Source: Amphiduros pacificus (Eukaryota > Annelida > Polychaeta > Phyllodocida > Hesionidae). Taken from it: a DNA stretch of 64,000 nucleotides. Position 1 is the stretch's first letter. Each line of letters starts with the position of its first letter. The notes beneath the pieces were generated by a model. The model was not told the DNA's origin. It saw nothing but the letters and a program-made list of their open reading frames with translations, and did not search any database. Positions 27,801-37,330 of the stretch are shown piece by piece. The position numbers and the translations under genes are program-made. Location: NCBI GenBank assembly GCA_949316495.1, contig OX439000.1, forward strand, positions 73,600,570-73,664,569, in the 5' to 3' direction.

Positions 27801-28111
27801 AAAGTACACACCGGAACTGTACAACTTTACCGGAACCAGATCTGTACAACTCCACTATATTTAATCATTGGTCGGAGAGACTGGCAGGGGGCCTATGTGT
27901 ACTCATGTACTTGACAGTGTTACCGATTTCAGATCCTGTCTTAACTCATGTTTCCCAAGTACAAAAGGGCACTGATATGCACATGCATGGTCCAAATTCG
28001 AACCATCCTCAAAGGTTATTTTTTAAGTAAGAATTTCATCTCTGATCTTTTGGAATATTACAAAATATTCACCTTATTCGGGATGTTTTCCCTGATCTCC
28101 ACTTCCCACAT
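18753..28111 (-). CDS. SMYD5: SMYD5, SET and MYND domain lysine methyltransferase, 12 exons
   Basis: Protein-lysine methyltransferase; vertebrate SMYD5 is reported to act on histone H4 K20 and on ribosomal protein eL40. Exons: 28111-28073, 24495-24247, 23990-23869, 23640-23571, 23097-22993, 22519-22457, 21965-21895, 21387-21281, 19786-19730, 19618-19524, 19195-19125, 18864-18753. All junctions are GT-AG and keep phase, giving 386 residues (human about 418). The split SET N-part GKGLF is at 14-18. MYND cysteines start at CDHC (51-54), continue with CPHC (92-95) and YCSEEC, and close with HQVLC. The SET core has NHSC at 296-299 and the tyrosine of ISYLD at 332; a post-SET CTCSKC and an acidic Glu-rich tail follow. 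The tail is shorter than in human. An in-frame TAA precedes the chosen ATG. Intron 1 is 3.6 kb and full of repeats; a LINE lies in intron 8. Confidence 0.95.
20402..20498. repeat. (TAA)n microsatellite, tail of the intronic LINE
   Basis: About 95 bp of TAA repeats, read (TTA)n on the minus strand. It lies just beyond the 3' end of the LINE fragment at 20500-21190, where non-LTR elements commonly carry a short tandem tail. Confidence 0.85.
20500..21190 (-). mobile_element. 5'-truncated LINE fragment in SMYD5 intron 8
   Basis: A continuous minus-strand frame ending at 20689 encodes the conserved C-terminal region that follows the reverse transcriptase in CR1/Jockey-type elements: [16 protein letters not shown], then [20 protein letters not shown], and [20 protein letters not shown] near the end. 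Recognisable LINE similarity begins at about 21115, so nearly all of the element, including the polymerase core, is missing. About 190 bp of 3' UTR and a TAA microsatellite follow. It runs in the same orientation as SMYD5. Confidence 0.85.
21744..21833. repeat. (ATT)n microsatellite in SMYD5 intron 7
   Basis: Imperfect ATT repeats with several ATC interruptions. No LINE sequence is recognised beside it, unlike the TAA tract 1.3 kb away. Confidence 0.9.
21998..22231. repeat. Exact 35-bp direct duplication, 199 bp apart
   Basis: The 35 bases at 21998-22032 (starting CAGCAACGATTTGGTCAACA) recur without change at 22197-22231. The second copy is inside the MITE at 22159-22298. This looks like a templated insertion during repair of a break in the MITE. 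Confidence 0.9.
22159..22298. mobile_element. Small MITE of the TATTTACTCGAATATA family, copy 2
   Basis: Ends read TACTGTATTTACTCAAATAT and, inverted, TACTGTATTTACTGGTATAT. Located in SMYD5 intron 6. Its interior contains a 35-bp segment (22197-22231) identical to 21998-22032 outside the element, followed by a run of C. Confidence 0.75.
25912..25984. repeat. 73-bp near-perfect palindrome
   Basis: Arms 25912-25946 and 25951-25984 are reverse complements apart from one mismatch and one extra T, around a four-base loop (TATC). The arm tips pair TAACACAG with CTGTGTTA and the inner part pairs GACAAGCATTGCC with GGCAATGCTTGTC. It could extrude as a cruciform or fold as RNA inside SMYD5 intron 1. 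Probably a very short MITE or the fused ends of one. Confidence 0.9.
26105..26215. repeat. Array of GTTCCGCCTCA / CTGTCCGCCTCA units (left arm)
   Basis: Three to four GTTCCGMCTCA-type units of 14-15 bp run into three units of CTGTCCGCCTCACTAC of 16 bp. The same unit appears in inverted form at 27612-27690. The CG-rich sequence stands out from the AT-rich surroundings. Confidence 0.85.
26578..27574. mobile_element. ~1-kb TTAA-flanked element with inverted ends
   Basis: The left end is TTAACGTTACGGGGAACAGT; the right end inverted is TTAACGTTAGGGGGAACAGA. TTAA stands at both outer edges, as expected for the TTAA-specific superfamilies (piggyBac, Kolobok). The interior is AT-rich with no coding frame and carries two TGACGTCA sites at about 27435 and 27478. 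It lies in SMYD5 intron 1, between the two arms of the GAGGCGGA array. It is non-autonomous; superfamily is inferred from TTAA only. Confidence 0.65.
27612..27690. repeat. Array of GTGAGGCGGACAG units (right arm)
   Basis: Four to five units of GTGAGGCGGACAGGT, some degenerate, are the inverted counterpart of 26105-26215. The two arrays bracket about 1.4 kb and could be the ends of one larger element with tandem-repeat termini. Confidence 0.8.
27745..27850 (+). repeat. Dispersed inverted-repeat family, copy left of the SMYD5/TMEM129 promoter
   Basis: GCCGATTGCCGGTCTCCAT, then CCCCCATTGAAAAG, then ACACCGGAACTGTACAA match, in order and in reverse orientation, the segment 28700-28770. A further CGCCGGAACTGCACAATCAT lies at 29500-29520. 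It lies in SMYD5 intron 1, about 220 bp from its first coding exon. Confidence 0.7.
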
Positions 28112-28311
28112 GTTTGTTCCTTAGACTGGTAATATACCATTCTTGCCAGTTTAACTTTGTCTTCGAGAGATAGGGAACCTGTCAGTATTTAGGTTAATTG
28201 TTACTCGAAAACAGAAGAGTGTAAATTACGTGTATTTCCGGCGAAAGAAGTGGAATAAAAGTTTTAAGACGAAGATATAATAATTTACTCACCTTATCAC
28301 CAAATGTGAAG
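28112..28311. promoter_or_regulatory. Probable bidirectional promoter of SMYD5 and TMEM129
   Basis: The start codons of SMYD5 (28111, minus) and TMEM129 (28312, plus) are 200 bp apart with no other gene between them. The interval holds a TTTCCGGCG ETS-like site near 28237 and no clear TATA box, in keeping with housekeeping divergent promoters. Transcript starts are not visible in sequence alone. Confidence 0.65.
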
Positions 28312-31300
28312 ATGGCATCAGTTGAGTTAATTTACACCGTGGTTTATTTGCTCATCAGCATCTGTCTGGTTGCACCACCAACAGAGTTTGTGTCCGCTGG
28401 CCTGACCATTCAGAATATGTTCTCAAACATTTTGGGCAGCGAGGACATGAACTTTATTTATTATCACATAAAAAGGACCACTGTCACCATAATCTTCCAC
28501 TCCTTACTCCCATTATGTAAGTATAACTTATCATCATCGCCATGAATCATGGGAGTTGAATTTATGGGTTGTCATCTTTGTATTAAGATTGTGTTGCGAT
28601 TAGTTATTGATTGGTTACATCATTGTCCATAGTACGATTGCGGGTTTCCATCTTGTTTTTTTTAATGATTAGATTTTAGAGAGGTTTTTGTGCACTTCCG
28701 ATTTTAATTGTGCAGTTCCGGTGTGTTGTTTTCAATGGGGCAATATGGCGACCCGCAATCGGCCTATAGGCCGATTGCGGGTTGCCATATTTACTCGTGT
28801 ATTAGACGACTTGTGTATAAGATGACTTCCCAAATTGATGTTATTTTGCTTGTAAAGACTAATTTCCGAATATAAGATGGGTCGGTTTTACTCGAGACAA
28901 TTACGGTAAAACGTAAATATGATGTCCGTGACGTTCTTGACCTTAGGGTCAAAACAAAGCGTTTTCATTACAAACTTTGTATTTTCAAAATAATGGATAT
29001 CTATAGGACACAGCGGATCAATTTTAATTGCGTTTTAAATGATAAATAAAGGTATTTACCCAATATTATGACAAATTACGCTTCGCAGGTCAAGAATTTC
29101 TCCATATATATATATAGTAAAACGTAAATACGATGTCCGTGGCGTCCTTGACCTTAGCGTCAAAACAAAGCGTTTCGAAATAATAGAAATCGGACATAGC
29201 GGATCGATTTTAATTGCATTTTAAATGATAAATAAAGGTATTTAGGTCGAGAACAGAACAAAACCATCCATCAGGGATCCATCATTGCGCAATATATTAA
29301 TATTTCAATACGAGTTAATACACTGTGGCGGGCTACGATTGTTTTCGCGCCAAAAACAAGAGCCTATCCTGTCACGTCCGCTTTTCAAAATGGCGATCTT
29401 GTTTTGCCAAAGATATTAATTATATCGCCGTTGGGGGAGTTTATATCTGGACAGTATGTTTATTTCCTTTTCACACTGCTAAAGTTAATTATTCTAAGAC
29501 GCCGGAACTGCACAATCATTGTCCATGTATTTTTATTACAGCAGAGCTTTGGACGACAACAGAGATGCGTTTCAATTTATCAATCGATTTGTCATGTTAT
29601 CACACCACTTGCTATTGTTGCCACAATTACTAGCTGACAACAACCTGATGAAAATTTTTATAAAAGTGCATATGTGCTTCCAAGGCTTTGAAAATGGAAC
29701 TGCAGCTCTCTGAGTTGTCATCAGCTGCATATATTGAGATTATTTATGAGTTGTCACCTTTCCATTGATATTCATCTACATCGAAAAGTTTAGTCATTGT
29801 ATAATCAATCACTGAAATTCCGTATTGGACATTTTATCAAAGCAAATGTTTGATTGGCTAAACCATCCTTTGATCTCACAGAATGTGTTTATAAATAAAG
29901 ACCTATGTTGTGTAAAATTAAGGCATTAACTCAATCTCTAATTGATTGGCTGGTATTACTACAATCCCGTTTACAAAATGGTTGCCATTTGATGATCATA
30001 ATTCAGAAAATCTGAGACTCAGGGGTGGGAGAGCTCTGAACCAATCTGTGCAGTAACTCTGAACCAATCTGGTTAAATCGCGTCATTCTGGTCGCTCACA
30101 ACTGATCTGGGCGCTAAATGACGTCATTCTGGGCGCTCACAACAATCTGTGCACTAAATCGCAGCCAATCTGAGTGGTATTTGACCGTTGTTTTATGGTG
30201 GACAATGGCGAGAATGAAAAAGTTGCGTTCTTTATTTTTTATATATCGACTATTATACCCATTTTAAAAAGAAAATAACATGCTCATCAGTTACATATAT
30301 AACCACATGATAATCTAAAACTGATTTTTAACGAGATTTTTGCGTAATTTTAACACAGGAATGTGCCCCAGTTTAAGATTGCATAATAATGGGTAATTCC
30401 CGACTTGGGGGCACAAATATTACCGTAAACTGTTTATAGATTTATCATAAAATTTACACTATTAGTAACAAGACACTGTTACACACTCAACTGTAACGAA
30501 ATTTGTTACATTTTGTGATGATTTTGATACAATTTTGATGCCTTTTGTGACACATAAAAAAGTCGTTATGTAACAGAACCGCCCAGATTGGTTCAGAATT
30601 GGTTCAGAACAATGGTATGACGTCATACCACCCAGATATGTTTCGAGCACCGACCAGATTGGTTCAGAGCTCTCCCACCCCTGAGACTAAAGTATTTGAA
30701 TGACATCTTAAAATCTTCTTTTTATGTATTGTATTTCTTCAGATCACTGATATCTTAAATGTTGTATCATATTTAGTGACCATCTTTTTCGTTGTTTCAT
30801 TTGGGTTCGTAATTTGTTTTTGTTTAGAACTTAAAAATATTTCCTAATTATTGCTATGTATTTTTTTAAAGTTTACTATATAGGATTGGCTTACACATTA
30901 CCGGACATGGATCTGCATTTCCCATGGTCACCAAATGTGAATCTCTTCTGGCGTCTCTTCCTGATGATGAGTGTTATCCTTCCATTGTGTGCCTCTATAT
31001 TGGCATACTATTGGAAACAGAGGAAATGGAAAAACCATCCAATAGCAAAGGCATTGAGCGTGCACGCTGCAGAAGATAGCACCTGGAATGCAGTGGCCTC
31101 CTCAATCAACATTGAGTTTAGACGAATTGATAAATTTACAACAGGTATATTTACTTTTTTTTGATGCACATGTTGTTCCACATATATGTATACTAGATAA
31201 CTAACATTACGTCATAGTAATCATCCAGTCTACCCTGTGTCTGGTGTCCATCTTTCCATTCATCCTTACGTCTTTCCATCCTTCTGTGCCTTTGTTGGTT

Positions 31301-33799
31301 AAATAAGTGGAGGATGGGAGGTGGTGGGTTCAACTCCCACTGCAGGCAGTGTTGCTTTCACATTGGGTAAAAGGCTCGAAAGTCGACCTGATATGGCCAT
31401 AGTTGCTGAAAGGGTCGTAAAAAAACCATTTCACAAAAAAAAATTCCATCCACTCTACCATGTCATGTAAGGTTCTGGGTTTAGATATAAATATATGATT
31501 TATGAGAGCATCCACGAGACTGATACAGCATATAGGTTATTTAGACATTTGGGAAACAGCAATTTTAATCAGTTGGAGTCATTTAATGATTTATTTTGAT
31601 ATTTTGAAATAACTATTTTTGACCAATTTGAGTTGTTTAATGATTTATTTTTACCCTCAGATATCAATATCAGATTATAGCAAAACTGCAAGAAAAAAAA
31701 ATTTCCCATCACTGATAAACTTGCATCATATGTCGACATCAGTTCAATATATTCAGACCATTTTATTATGTTACACATGCAGATCTTGGAATGTTCCAGA
31801 AAGTAGAGTTCCTGACCTATTGTAGCCATTTACTCTTTTGAAGATTTGAGATTGGTGCAGAAAACTATTTAATTAAAACTATGAATAAAATATGTTGACA
31901 GGAATAACAGGTCAACGGCTGATTGTGACGGACTCTTGGGTAATGAAGACCTCCACCTACGCAGTCCATGTTGCCCATCAAAGTGATGTACACCTCTCAT
32001 TGATTGGTGCAAGAGAACATCAGCTATCCCATGAGAGTCAAACAGGGGCACAGTTTCTTACTATCAAAGTGGCAAGTCTCAGAGGAAGGTATACACCATT
32101 CAATATCAGGTATTAAAATCATTTTGATTCATTGACTAGAATTTCAAAAATTAATATATTGTATAACACCATTATATTTTTACCTATATACTAATAAAGT
32201 TGCACAACAACTGTATTTTGAGATGCCAAGTTAAATTTAAGCTGTAGGATATATCCACAAATTGAATTAATTTTGAATTGTTTCCTGATGAGTAGTATTG
32301 ATTTAATTTCTAGCTTTTACCCAGTGTCTCTCAGTTGGCCTCATTCCAGCTTAATCTTTGTGTGTGCAGATAGATTAGTGTCAATGGATCACTTAAAATA
32401 TCTTTGAAATATTCCGTGGAATTGTTTGCTAAAAATAGATGACACAGATAACAGACAGATAACACAGAATGAGGTCAAAACTATTTCAGAAATTACATGT
32501 TATTTGATAACATTTTATCAAGGTATAACTTAGGTACAAGTAATGCCCCTAAATGAAGATGAGAACCCAAAAAAGAAAAGGTATAAAATATCTGAATCAA
32601 ATATTAAATAAAAACCTGACTCCAACAATAGAATGAGCAGATTTAATATTCACAGCTAAAAATCATCTTTTGCAACAATATGAAAGCAGTGGAAATGGCA
32701 CAGACTTGTGCCAAATACAAATCACATGTACCCTGGAGCTTACTCCATGGAGGTGATAGCATCTCTGGGAAAACACATAGGAACAAGATTCTGGACATTT
32801 AATACCCATCCAACTGAAGTAACCAGACCCACTAACTAGCACAGTTGGTAGAGTGTAGGATTTGTGCCTATACTTGTTATATAAGTGGTGGACGGGAGGT
32901 GGCGGGTTTGATTCCCACTGCCGGCAGTGTTATTTTCACACTGGTTAAAAGGCTCGAAAGTTGACCTAATATGGCCATAGTTGCTGAAAAAGTCGTAAAA
33001 ACACAATTTCTCAAAAATAATTTCCAACTGAAGTCTTACAATTATATCCAACATCATGGTCTTGGATAATAACAGTTAAGATCCTTGCCTTTATCTTCTC
33101 AGATGTAATTTAATATTATTAATAATGATTTACAGATTGAATGCAATGGAATATGGAGATCTGAAGGAGAAGCTGCAGAGTCCAGTGCAAAATGCACGTA
33201 ACGTGGTTATACGACAGTCACTTAGTGATAGATTCTTAGATGCCTTCAGACAACAAGTTAACCATAATCATCAGTACAGGAAACCTGTAGATGTGGTGAG
33301 TTAGATCGAGGTAGACTTAGAAAAAAAAATAAAAATAAAAGGAACAACAATCTAGACTTTGCACAAATTTTAATGGCATGGCAAGTAATTGAAAAAAATT
33401 CTTCTCATCACAAAAAAAACTTGCCTCTTGTGGTCCAGTATTTATCCTTTATTTATCCCTGATTTCTATTATTAGACTACAAACATCCATCTAATCAGTC
33501 CAAATATACGTTTTTATATATGATATTCTCTTGATCTATTACAGGAAATAGAGGCATGTATTGGGTGTATGCAAACGCCATCCAACGTGAAACTGGACAA
33601 ACACTGTGATGATGAAACAGAAGGAAGTTGTGCTAATTGTTTTTGCAGACCCATGTGGTGCTTGGAATGCATGGGAAAGTGGTTTGCTAGTCGACAAATA
33701 CAGAACAAAAATGATCCAGAAACCTGGATGTCAAAACAAGCACCCTGCCCTACATGCCGGGCAACATTCTGCATGCTAGATGTATGCCTGGTTTCATGA
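28312..33799 (+). CDS. TMEM129: TMEM129, ER membrane E3 ubiquitin ligase, five exons
   Basis: In vertebrates TMEM129 is an ER-resident E3 ligase that works with Derlin-1 and UBE2J2 in ER-associated degradation. Exons: 28312-28516, 30872-31144, 31902-32109, 33136-33295, 33545-33799, all GT-AG with matching phase, giving 366 residues (human 362). The start MASVELIYTVVYLLISICL begins the first membrane segment; others are IIFHSLLPLFYYIGLAYTL (about 59-77) and VILPLCASILAYYW. Conserved blocks include AVASSINIEFRRIDKF and LIVTDSWVMKTSTY. Exon 5 holds the unusual cysteine-only RING: CIGC (287-290), CANCFC, WCLECMGKWFASRQ and CPTC near the C-terminus. A GTG frame begins 6 bp upstream, but the ATG at 28312 matches the family start. 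Introns hold MITEs and SINEs. Confidence 0.96.
28630..28790 (-). repeat. Dispersed inverted-repeat family, copy right of the promoter, with 48-bp palindrome
   Basis: 28743-28790 is a palindrome with one mismatch centred on GGCCTATAGGCC and carrying ACCCGCAATCGG on each side. The adjoining CAATGGGG, CCGGTGTG and TGCAGTTCC blocks mirror 27745-27850. A further GATTGCGGGTTTCCAT lies at 28635-28650. It is in TMEM129 intron 1. Confidence 0.8.
28785..28912. mobile_element. Small MITE of the TATTTACTCGAATATA family, copy 3
   Basis: Starts CCATATTTACTCGTGTATTA and contains CGAATATAAGATGGGTCGG then TTTACTCGAGACAATTACGG, similar to copies at 17650 and 22159. It abuts the 48-bp palindrome at its left edge. 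Confidence 0.65.
28909..29250. repeat. ~125-bp direct duplication, ~195 bp apart, in TMEM129 intron 1
   Basis: 28911-29052 and 29105-29244 share GTAAAACGTAAATAYGATGT, then TTGACCTTAG, GTCAAAACAAAGCG and TTAAATGATAAATAAAGGTA in order. The copies differ by substitutions and by a 20-25-bp length difference near the middle. Confidence 0.85.
29536..29735. mobile_element. MITE-like element with ACAACAGAG ends, copy 2
   Basis: Reverse-orientation, diverged copy of 8085-8338: GGACGACAACAGAGATGCGT near the left, ATCACACCACTTGCTATTG in the core and GGAACTGCAGCTCTCTGAGT at the right. It has fewer terminal motifs than copy 1. Confidence 0.7.
30020..30683. mobile_element. 664-bp MITE with long inverted ends and 5-bp TSD
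   Basis: The left end CAGGGGTGGGAGAGCTCTGA continues to CCAATCTG; the right end is its exact reverse complement. AGACT stands directly outside both ends (30015-30019 and 30684-30688), a 5-bp target-site duplication. CAGGGG ends fit the hAT superfamily, which includes groups with 5-bp duplications. The inner sequence carries further ACCAATCTG motifs and a GGTATGACGTCATACC palindrome. No coding frame. It sits in TMEM129 intron 1. Confidence 0.85.
31287..31447 (+). mobile_element. tRNA-derived SINE, 5'-truncated, TMEM129 intron 2
   Basis: Starts inside the tRNA-like head, with a B-box-like GGTTCAACTCCC at about 31327, then the body AAAAGGCTCGAAAGTCGACC and ATATGGCCATAGTTGCTGAA, ending at GTCGTAAAAA and an A-rich tail. 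It matches the longer copy at 32836-33018. Confidence 0.85.
32836..33018 (+). mobile_element. tRNA-derived SINE, near full length, TMEM129 intron 3
   Basis: The A-box-like TAGCACAGTTGGTAGAG starts near 32837 and the B-box-like GGTTTGATTCC lies near 32905, spaced as in a tRNA-derived RNA polymerase III promoter. The body and tail match the copy at 31287. It belongs to a different SINE family from the copies at 48346 and 51887. Confidence 0.88.
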
Positions 33800-34870
33800 C
33801 CAGGAGATAACCATCTCCTTCTTAGCTTGTTGACTGTAAGCATACTGCACACAGTAGGGGTGGGGTGGAGATTTTCTGTGATTCTTTCTGGTTGTCATTT
33901 TTGGTTTCCTCTGAGATTTCTGATTTTTGTTGGTAAGATGTTGTATTTTCAGGGGACAAATTCACCAGTTTTCCACGATGCTCATATTTTTTTTCTCATT
34001 AAAATTATTAAGATATATTCAGCCATAGCTATCACTGAGTTGTCAAGCATGCAATAGTGACTTTACCGTGGCACTGAAAATATTAGAAAACTGAAACATC
34101 TTGTGCATCATTTTTACAATCAACTCATAGCTTTACTTTGAGATTTCAGAAAAAAGAATAATCATTATTCAAAGTTATATGTAGCTGAGGTGTTTCATTG
34201 TCCGAAGAAAATCCAAATGATTTTTCATGAGGGTGAAATATTTACTATTTCTTTTATTGAAAAAAAGAAGAAAAATACAAAAACAAACTGTGGTTACCTA
34301 CCGGTAATATATCACATGCAAAGATACCTGGATCACCCAGTGCCTCAATTCTACAGATCAAAATATATCCTAAGTTTGAGACTTCTGAAGAAAAGCAATG
34401 TGGGGATGACGAAGTCAGCCAGCCATATTGTGTACAATACTAAACTTTACTTCTGTTGCAGTGACTGTGCTGTAAGGTTTTACAAAAGATAATTTCAGGC
34501 AATCACATACATTGTATGGTCTCAAACAAATGCATAGCATATATTACATTATAAGCACCAACATGCACCAAGACATTGTAATGAAGTGAAAACCTCATGG
34601 AATACTGTTGTGACCGACATTGATTTGTCAGCATTTTAACTGTCTCGGTTAAGAAAAAGATGCAAATATACATTAAGGTCATTTAATTCAATATAGATTT
34701 GTTTGGTATATTTTCTGGATGTAAATATATGTATATCTATTGCTTTGGAAGCATGTTTGGGAAATAACTGAAAGGGCATTATACCTTCAATAATGGCATA
34801 GATGATTTATTCCCCTGAGGTATGGGGGAAATGTAATCTGTAAATATGATATAAAGTTATATTAAAATAA
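33800..34870. other. TMEM129 3' flank, probably 3' UTR
   Basis: No coding exon. AT-rich sequence follows the TMEM129 stop codon. The exact poly(A) site is not clear. Confidence 0.5.
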
Positions 34871-34877
34871 TATGAAG

Positions 34878-34918
34878 TAACATGTAATGTGTGAAGTTAA
34901 GTGTAATTGTTATTACTA
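34878..34918 (+). repeat. ~42-bp repeat shared with 50249-50290
   Basis: AACATGTAATGTGTGAAGTT...AAGTGTAATTGTTATTACTAC recurs with a few differences at 50249-50290. The shared segment ends sharply in both places, so it may mark the edge of a dispersed element. Confidence 0.65.
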
Positions 34919-35529
34919 CGTGAATGGCCAAACTATTCATTATGTACCGGAGTTGTATTGGGTCTGCTGTGTCTTAACATGTTCTCCAGGCTCAGGCAGC
35001 CTATAGAAACAGGTCACAAAAATAAGAATGTGAACAGTCGTATCATACATCACACATATCTACTTGCAATACCAACAATTATTTCTCAAATTAAGATTAT
35101 CATATATTTATGATTTAAATGAGACATGTGATTTAACAGACCAAGACCCAGCCCAGTGCACTTTATAAGAAATAAATTTCTCACAACATAGGAATTTGTG
35201 GTCTGATATTTGGCAAAATAAGCCTATCCTCTTTCACAAAGGTGGGCATAATAATCCAAATTGAAAGTGACCAATGTCAATATGGGCCTAGTTTGATAGG
35301 GAATGCACCATGTCTTGTTGTATTGTGCCACCATATCTCCTGGTGCCAAATTCTGTTCAAACTATAAAGGTGCTATCTGCATTCTAAAAAGAGATAATTT
35401 TAAGTTGATAGCAACCAGTCATTGCCTGCTTGATTCAGGTGCAGGCTGCTGGCATTTACTGCTTGATTCAGGTCTCTGAAGGTGGGGTCATGATGAGTGA
35501 CAGTATTTCTATCTTTTTTATTAGTATTT

Positions 35530-35830
35530 CTGCATTGATGGTGCCTGTTTTAACTTTTACTCGATTCATTTACAGTGACCCCTGGTGTTAACTTTATCTT
35601 CACAGTCTTTTCTACCATTCTACCATTTACAGTTTTCATGTCACTGGCTTGACATATCTCCATGATATTTCTGCCATAATTATTTATGGTACTGTCTTTG
35701 TTATGCCTTGTTACAATAAAACCTAATTCCTTCATCTCAGATCTGATATCAACAAAATCTTAAACAGGGGGGGACCTGGACCCCTGGAAAGCCTTATGAT
35801 TTGGCCCCAGCTGCTGATTGGTTCTGCCCC
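35530..35830 (-). mobile_element. LINE endonuclease-domain fragment, copy 1
   Basis: The minus-strand frame at 35550-35735 includes NNYGRNIMEICQASDMKTVN, which resembles the late endonuclease region of LINE ORF2 (NxxGRxLxxxC...xxNGR). Related fragments lie at 52185-52370 and 56397-56585; all three are followed on the plus strand by GCCCCAGCTGCTGATTGGTT. It is a short relic with no other LINE domain beside it. Confidence 0.6.
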
Positions 35831-36139
35831 ACACCACACAGCTGCCTGGAAAAGTTGACTGTTGGTTGAGCTATCCACTCAGCCCACCACAACACACATA
35901 GCAGGAAAAAGCTCCATCACACCATCCAACCCACCTGTCTCTCTGCACAGGTCATTCATTCCTAACTTCTTATAGTAACTATAAAAAGATGAATATTTAA
36001 ACTTGCCAATAATGTCAATAAATGCAAGCATTCTATGATTATATATACAATATATACACATTCATAGGACACGATGCTGGAATATATGGTCCATATATCT
36101 TCTCATATATTTGACATGTATGTATAAGATGGGTCCTTA

Positions 36140-37330
36140 TAATTCTTTCTCTTATTGGACCATCTGGTGCCAGCCCTGTTGACCTGAGCTTCCCAAACAG
36201 ATGTATGATCTCACATTTTCATTCCAGTGTAAAGCAGCTATGTGAGAACGTATCTTGTATTCCAGATCACTATAGAATATCCTTTTATCATTGATCATGT
36301 TCATAATGTTGTTGAAGTTTTCAACATGAGCTGTTTCCCTGCCCAACATAAAAGAAGTTTCTGATAGAAGCTCCTCTGCTTTCCATTGTGTTATCACAAA
36401 TCTTGAGGGCTGATAATTTGGGTCAGTCTTGCATCTTGAAGTTTGATGACAGTCTGTGTGAATGTCCTTATAATGCTGAACAGCACTTAGCAGGCAGGCT
36501 TTCAAAATATTTCCATATCCACCACAGTTATCAATAGCATAGTAAGCATGAGTACTGAGTGGCTCCAATTTGTCTTCCAGTTCCGGATGCCAACTTTTCC
36601 CCATGTTTTTTCCATGCCACTTATTACCCTTGCCACTTGTTTCCTTAAGCCTTTGATGCCATGCCACCTTTCATTTTGGTTCTGCAACCACCCATTAACA
36701 CCCATGTTCATATCGTGTGTGGAAATCCACATTTATGTCCTTATTGTCAAGGTGGTTATACACCTTGGCAGTGTTGATGATACTGTCCTCATACTCTGCC
36801 ATGACCAATGGGGAAACTGTACATAGACCCTCTTATGGATAAAGCGCAATCCAGAACCCTTTATGAATCTACTGTAATGACTTGGCCTCATTCCAGGAAA
36901 CATCAGTCCATGTTTGATATGTTCATTAGCAAGATAACTGCCATTTGGAAGTTTTTGTGATGATAACCAACTGTAAGTGTGACCGTTTTTCCTTCCACTC
37001 AGTTTGAAGATAGTAATATGTCCTGACTGGATCACATTTTTTATTGCTAGATATGAATTGCAATATCTCCTGTGCCCCTGACATATTGCCATCAGTCCAC
37101 TGATGGAATCTTTGCATGTCACAAACATATCCTGCTCAGTATTTTGTCTACTGACATGTTCAGCATGTATAGTGTGAGATGGATGTAATGGCTGAGACTG
37201 AGAAAGCCTTCTACTACTTTATGCTGGTCCACTTGTACCTTCTCTGTCCAACCATGCTTCCAGAGCTGTTTCCAAGACATTAGCATTGTCTGAAAAGACA
37301 TCAGCATTGTTTGCACCTTTTTGTAATTTC
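36140..37330 (-). mobile_element. DNA transposase relic, copy 1 (superfamily not assigned)
   Basis: Minus-strand fragments in order carry SWLSSQKLPNGSYLANEHIK, then HDMNMGVNGWLQNQNERWHG, then AHVENFNNIMNMINDKRIFY with ALHWNENVRS. The same layout and residues (ESFNN, DKRI, LAxLxxNE) are seen in a second copy at 43270-43990 and 49433-50100. They resemble a transposase-like family with many copies in invertebrate genomes. The copy is split over several frames with at least two frameshifts, so it is not functional. Confidence 0.6.

Noticed and set aside
31287-33018. Possible tRNA genes from A- and B-box-like motifs
   Set aside because: No complete cloverleaf; the motifs belong to SINE heads with matching bodies and tails.
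32836-33057. Short minus-strand frames shared by the two TMEM129 introns
   Set aside because: Similarity comes from two copies of the same SINE read in reverse.
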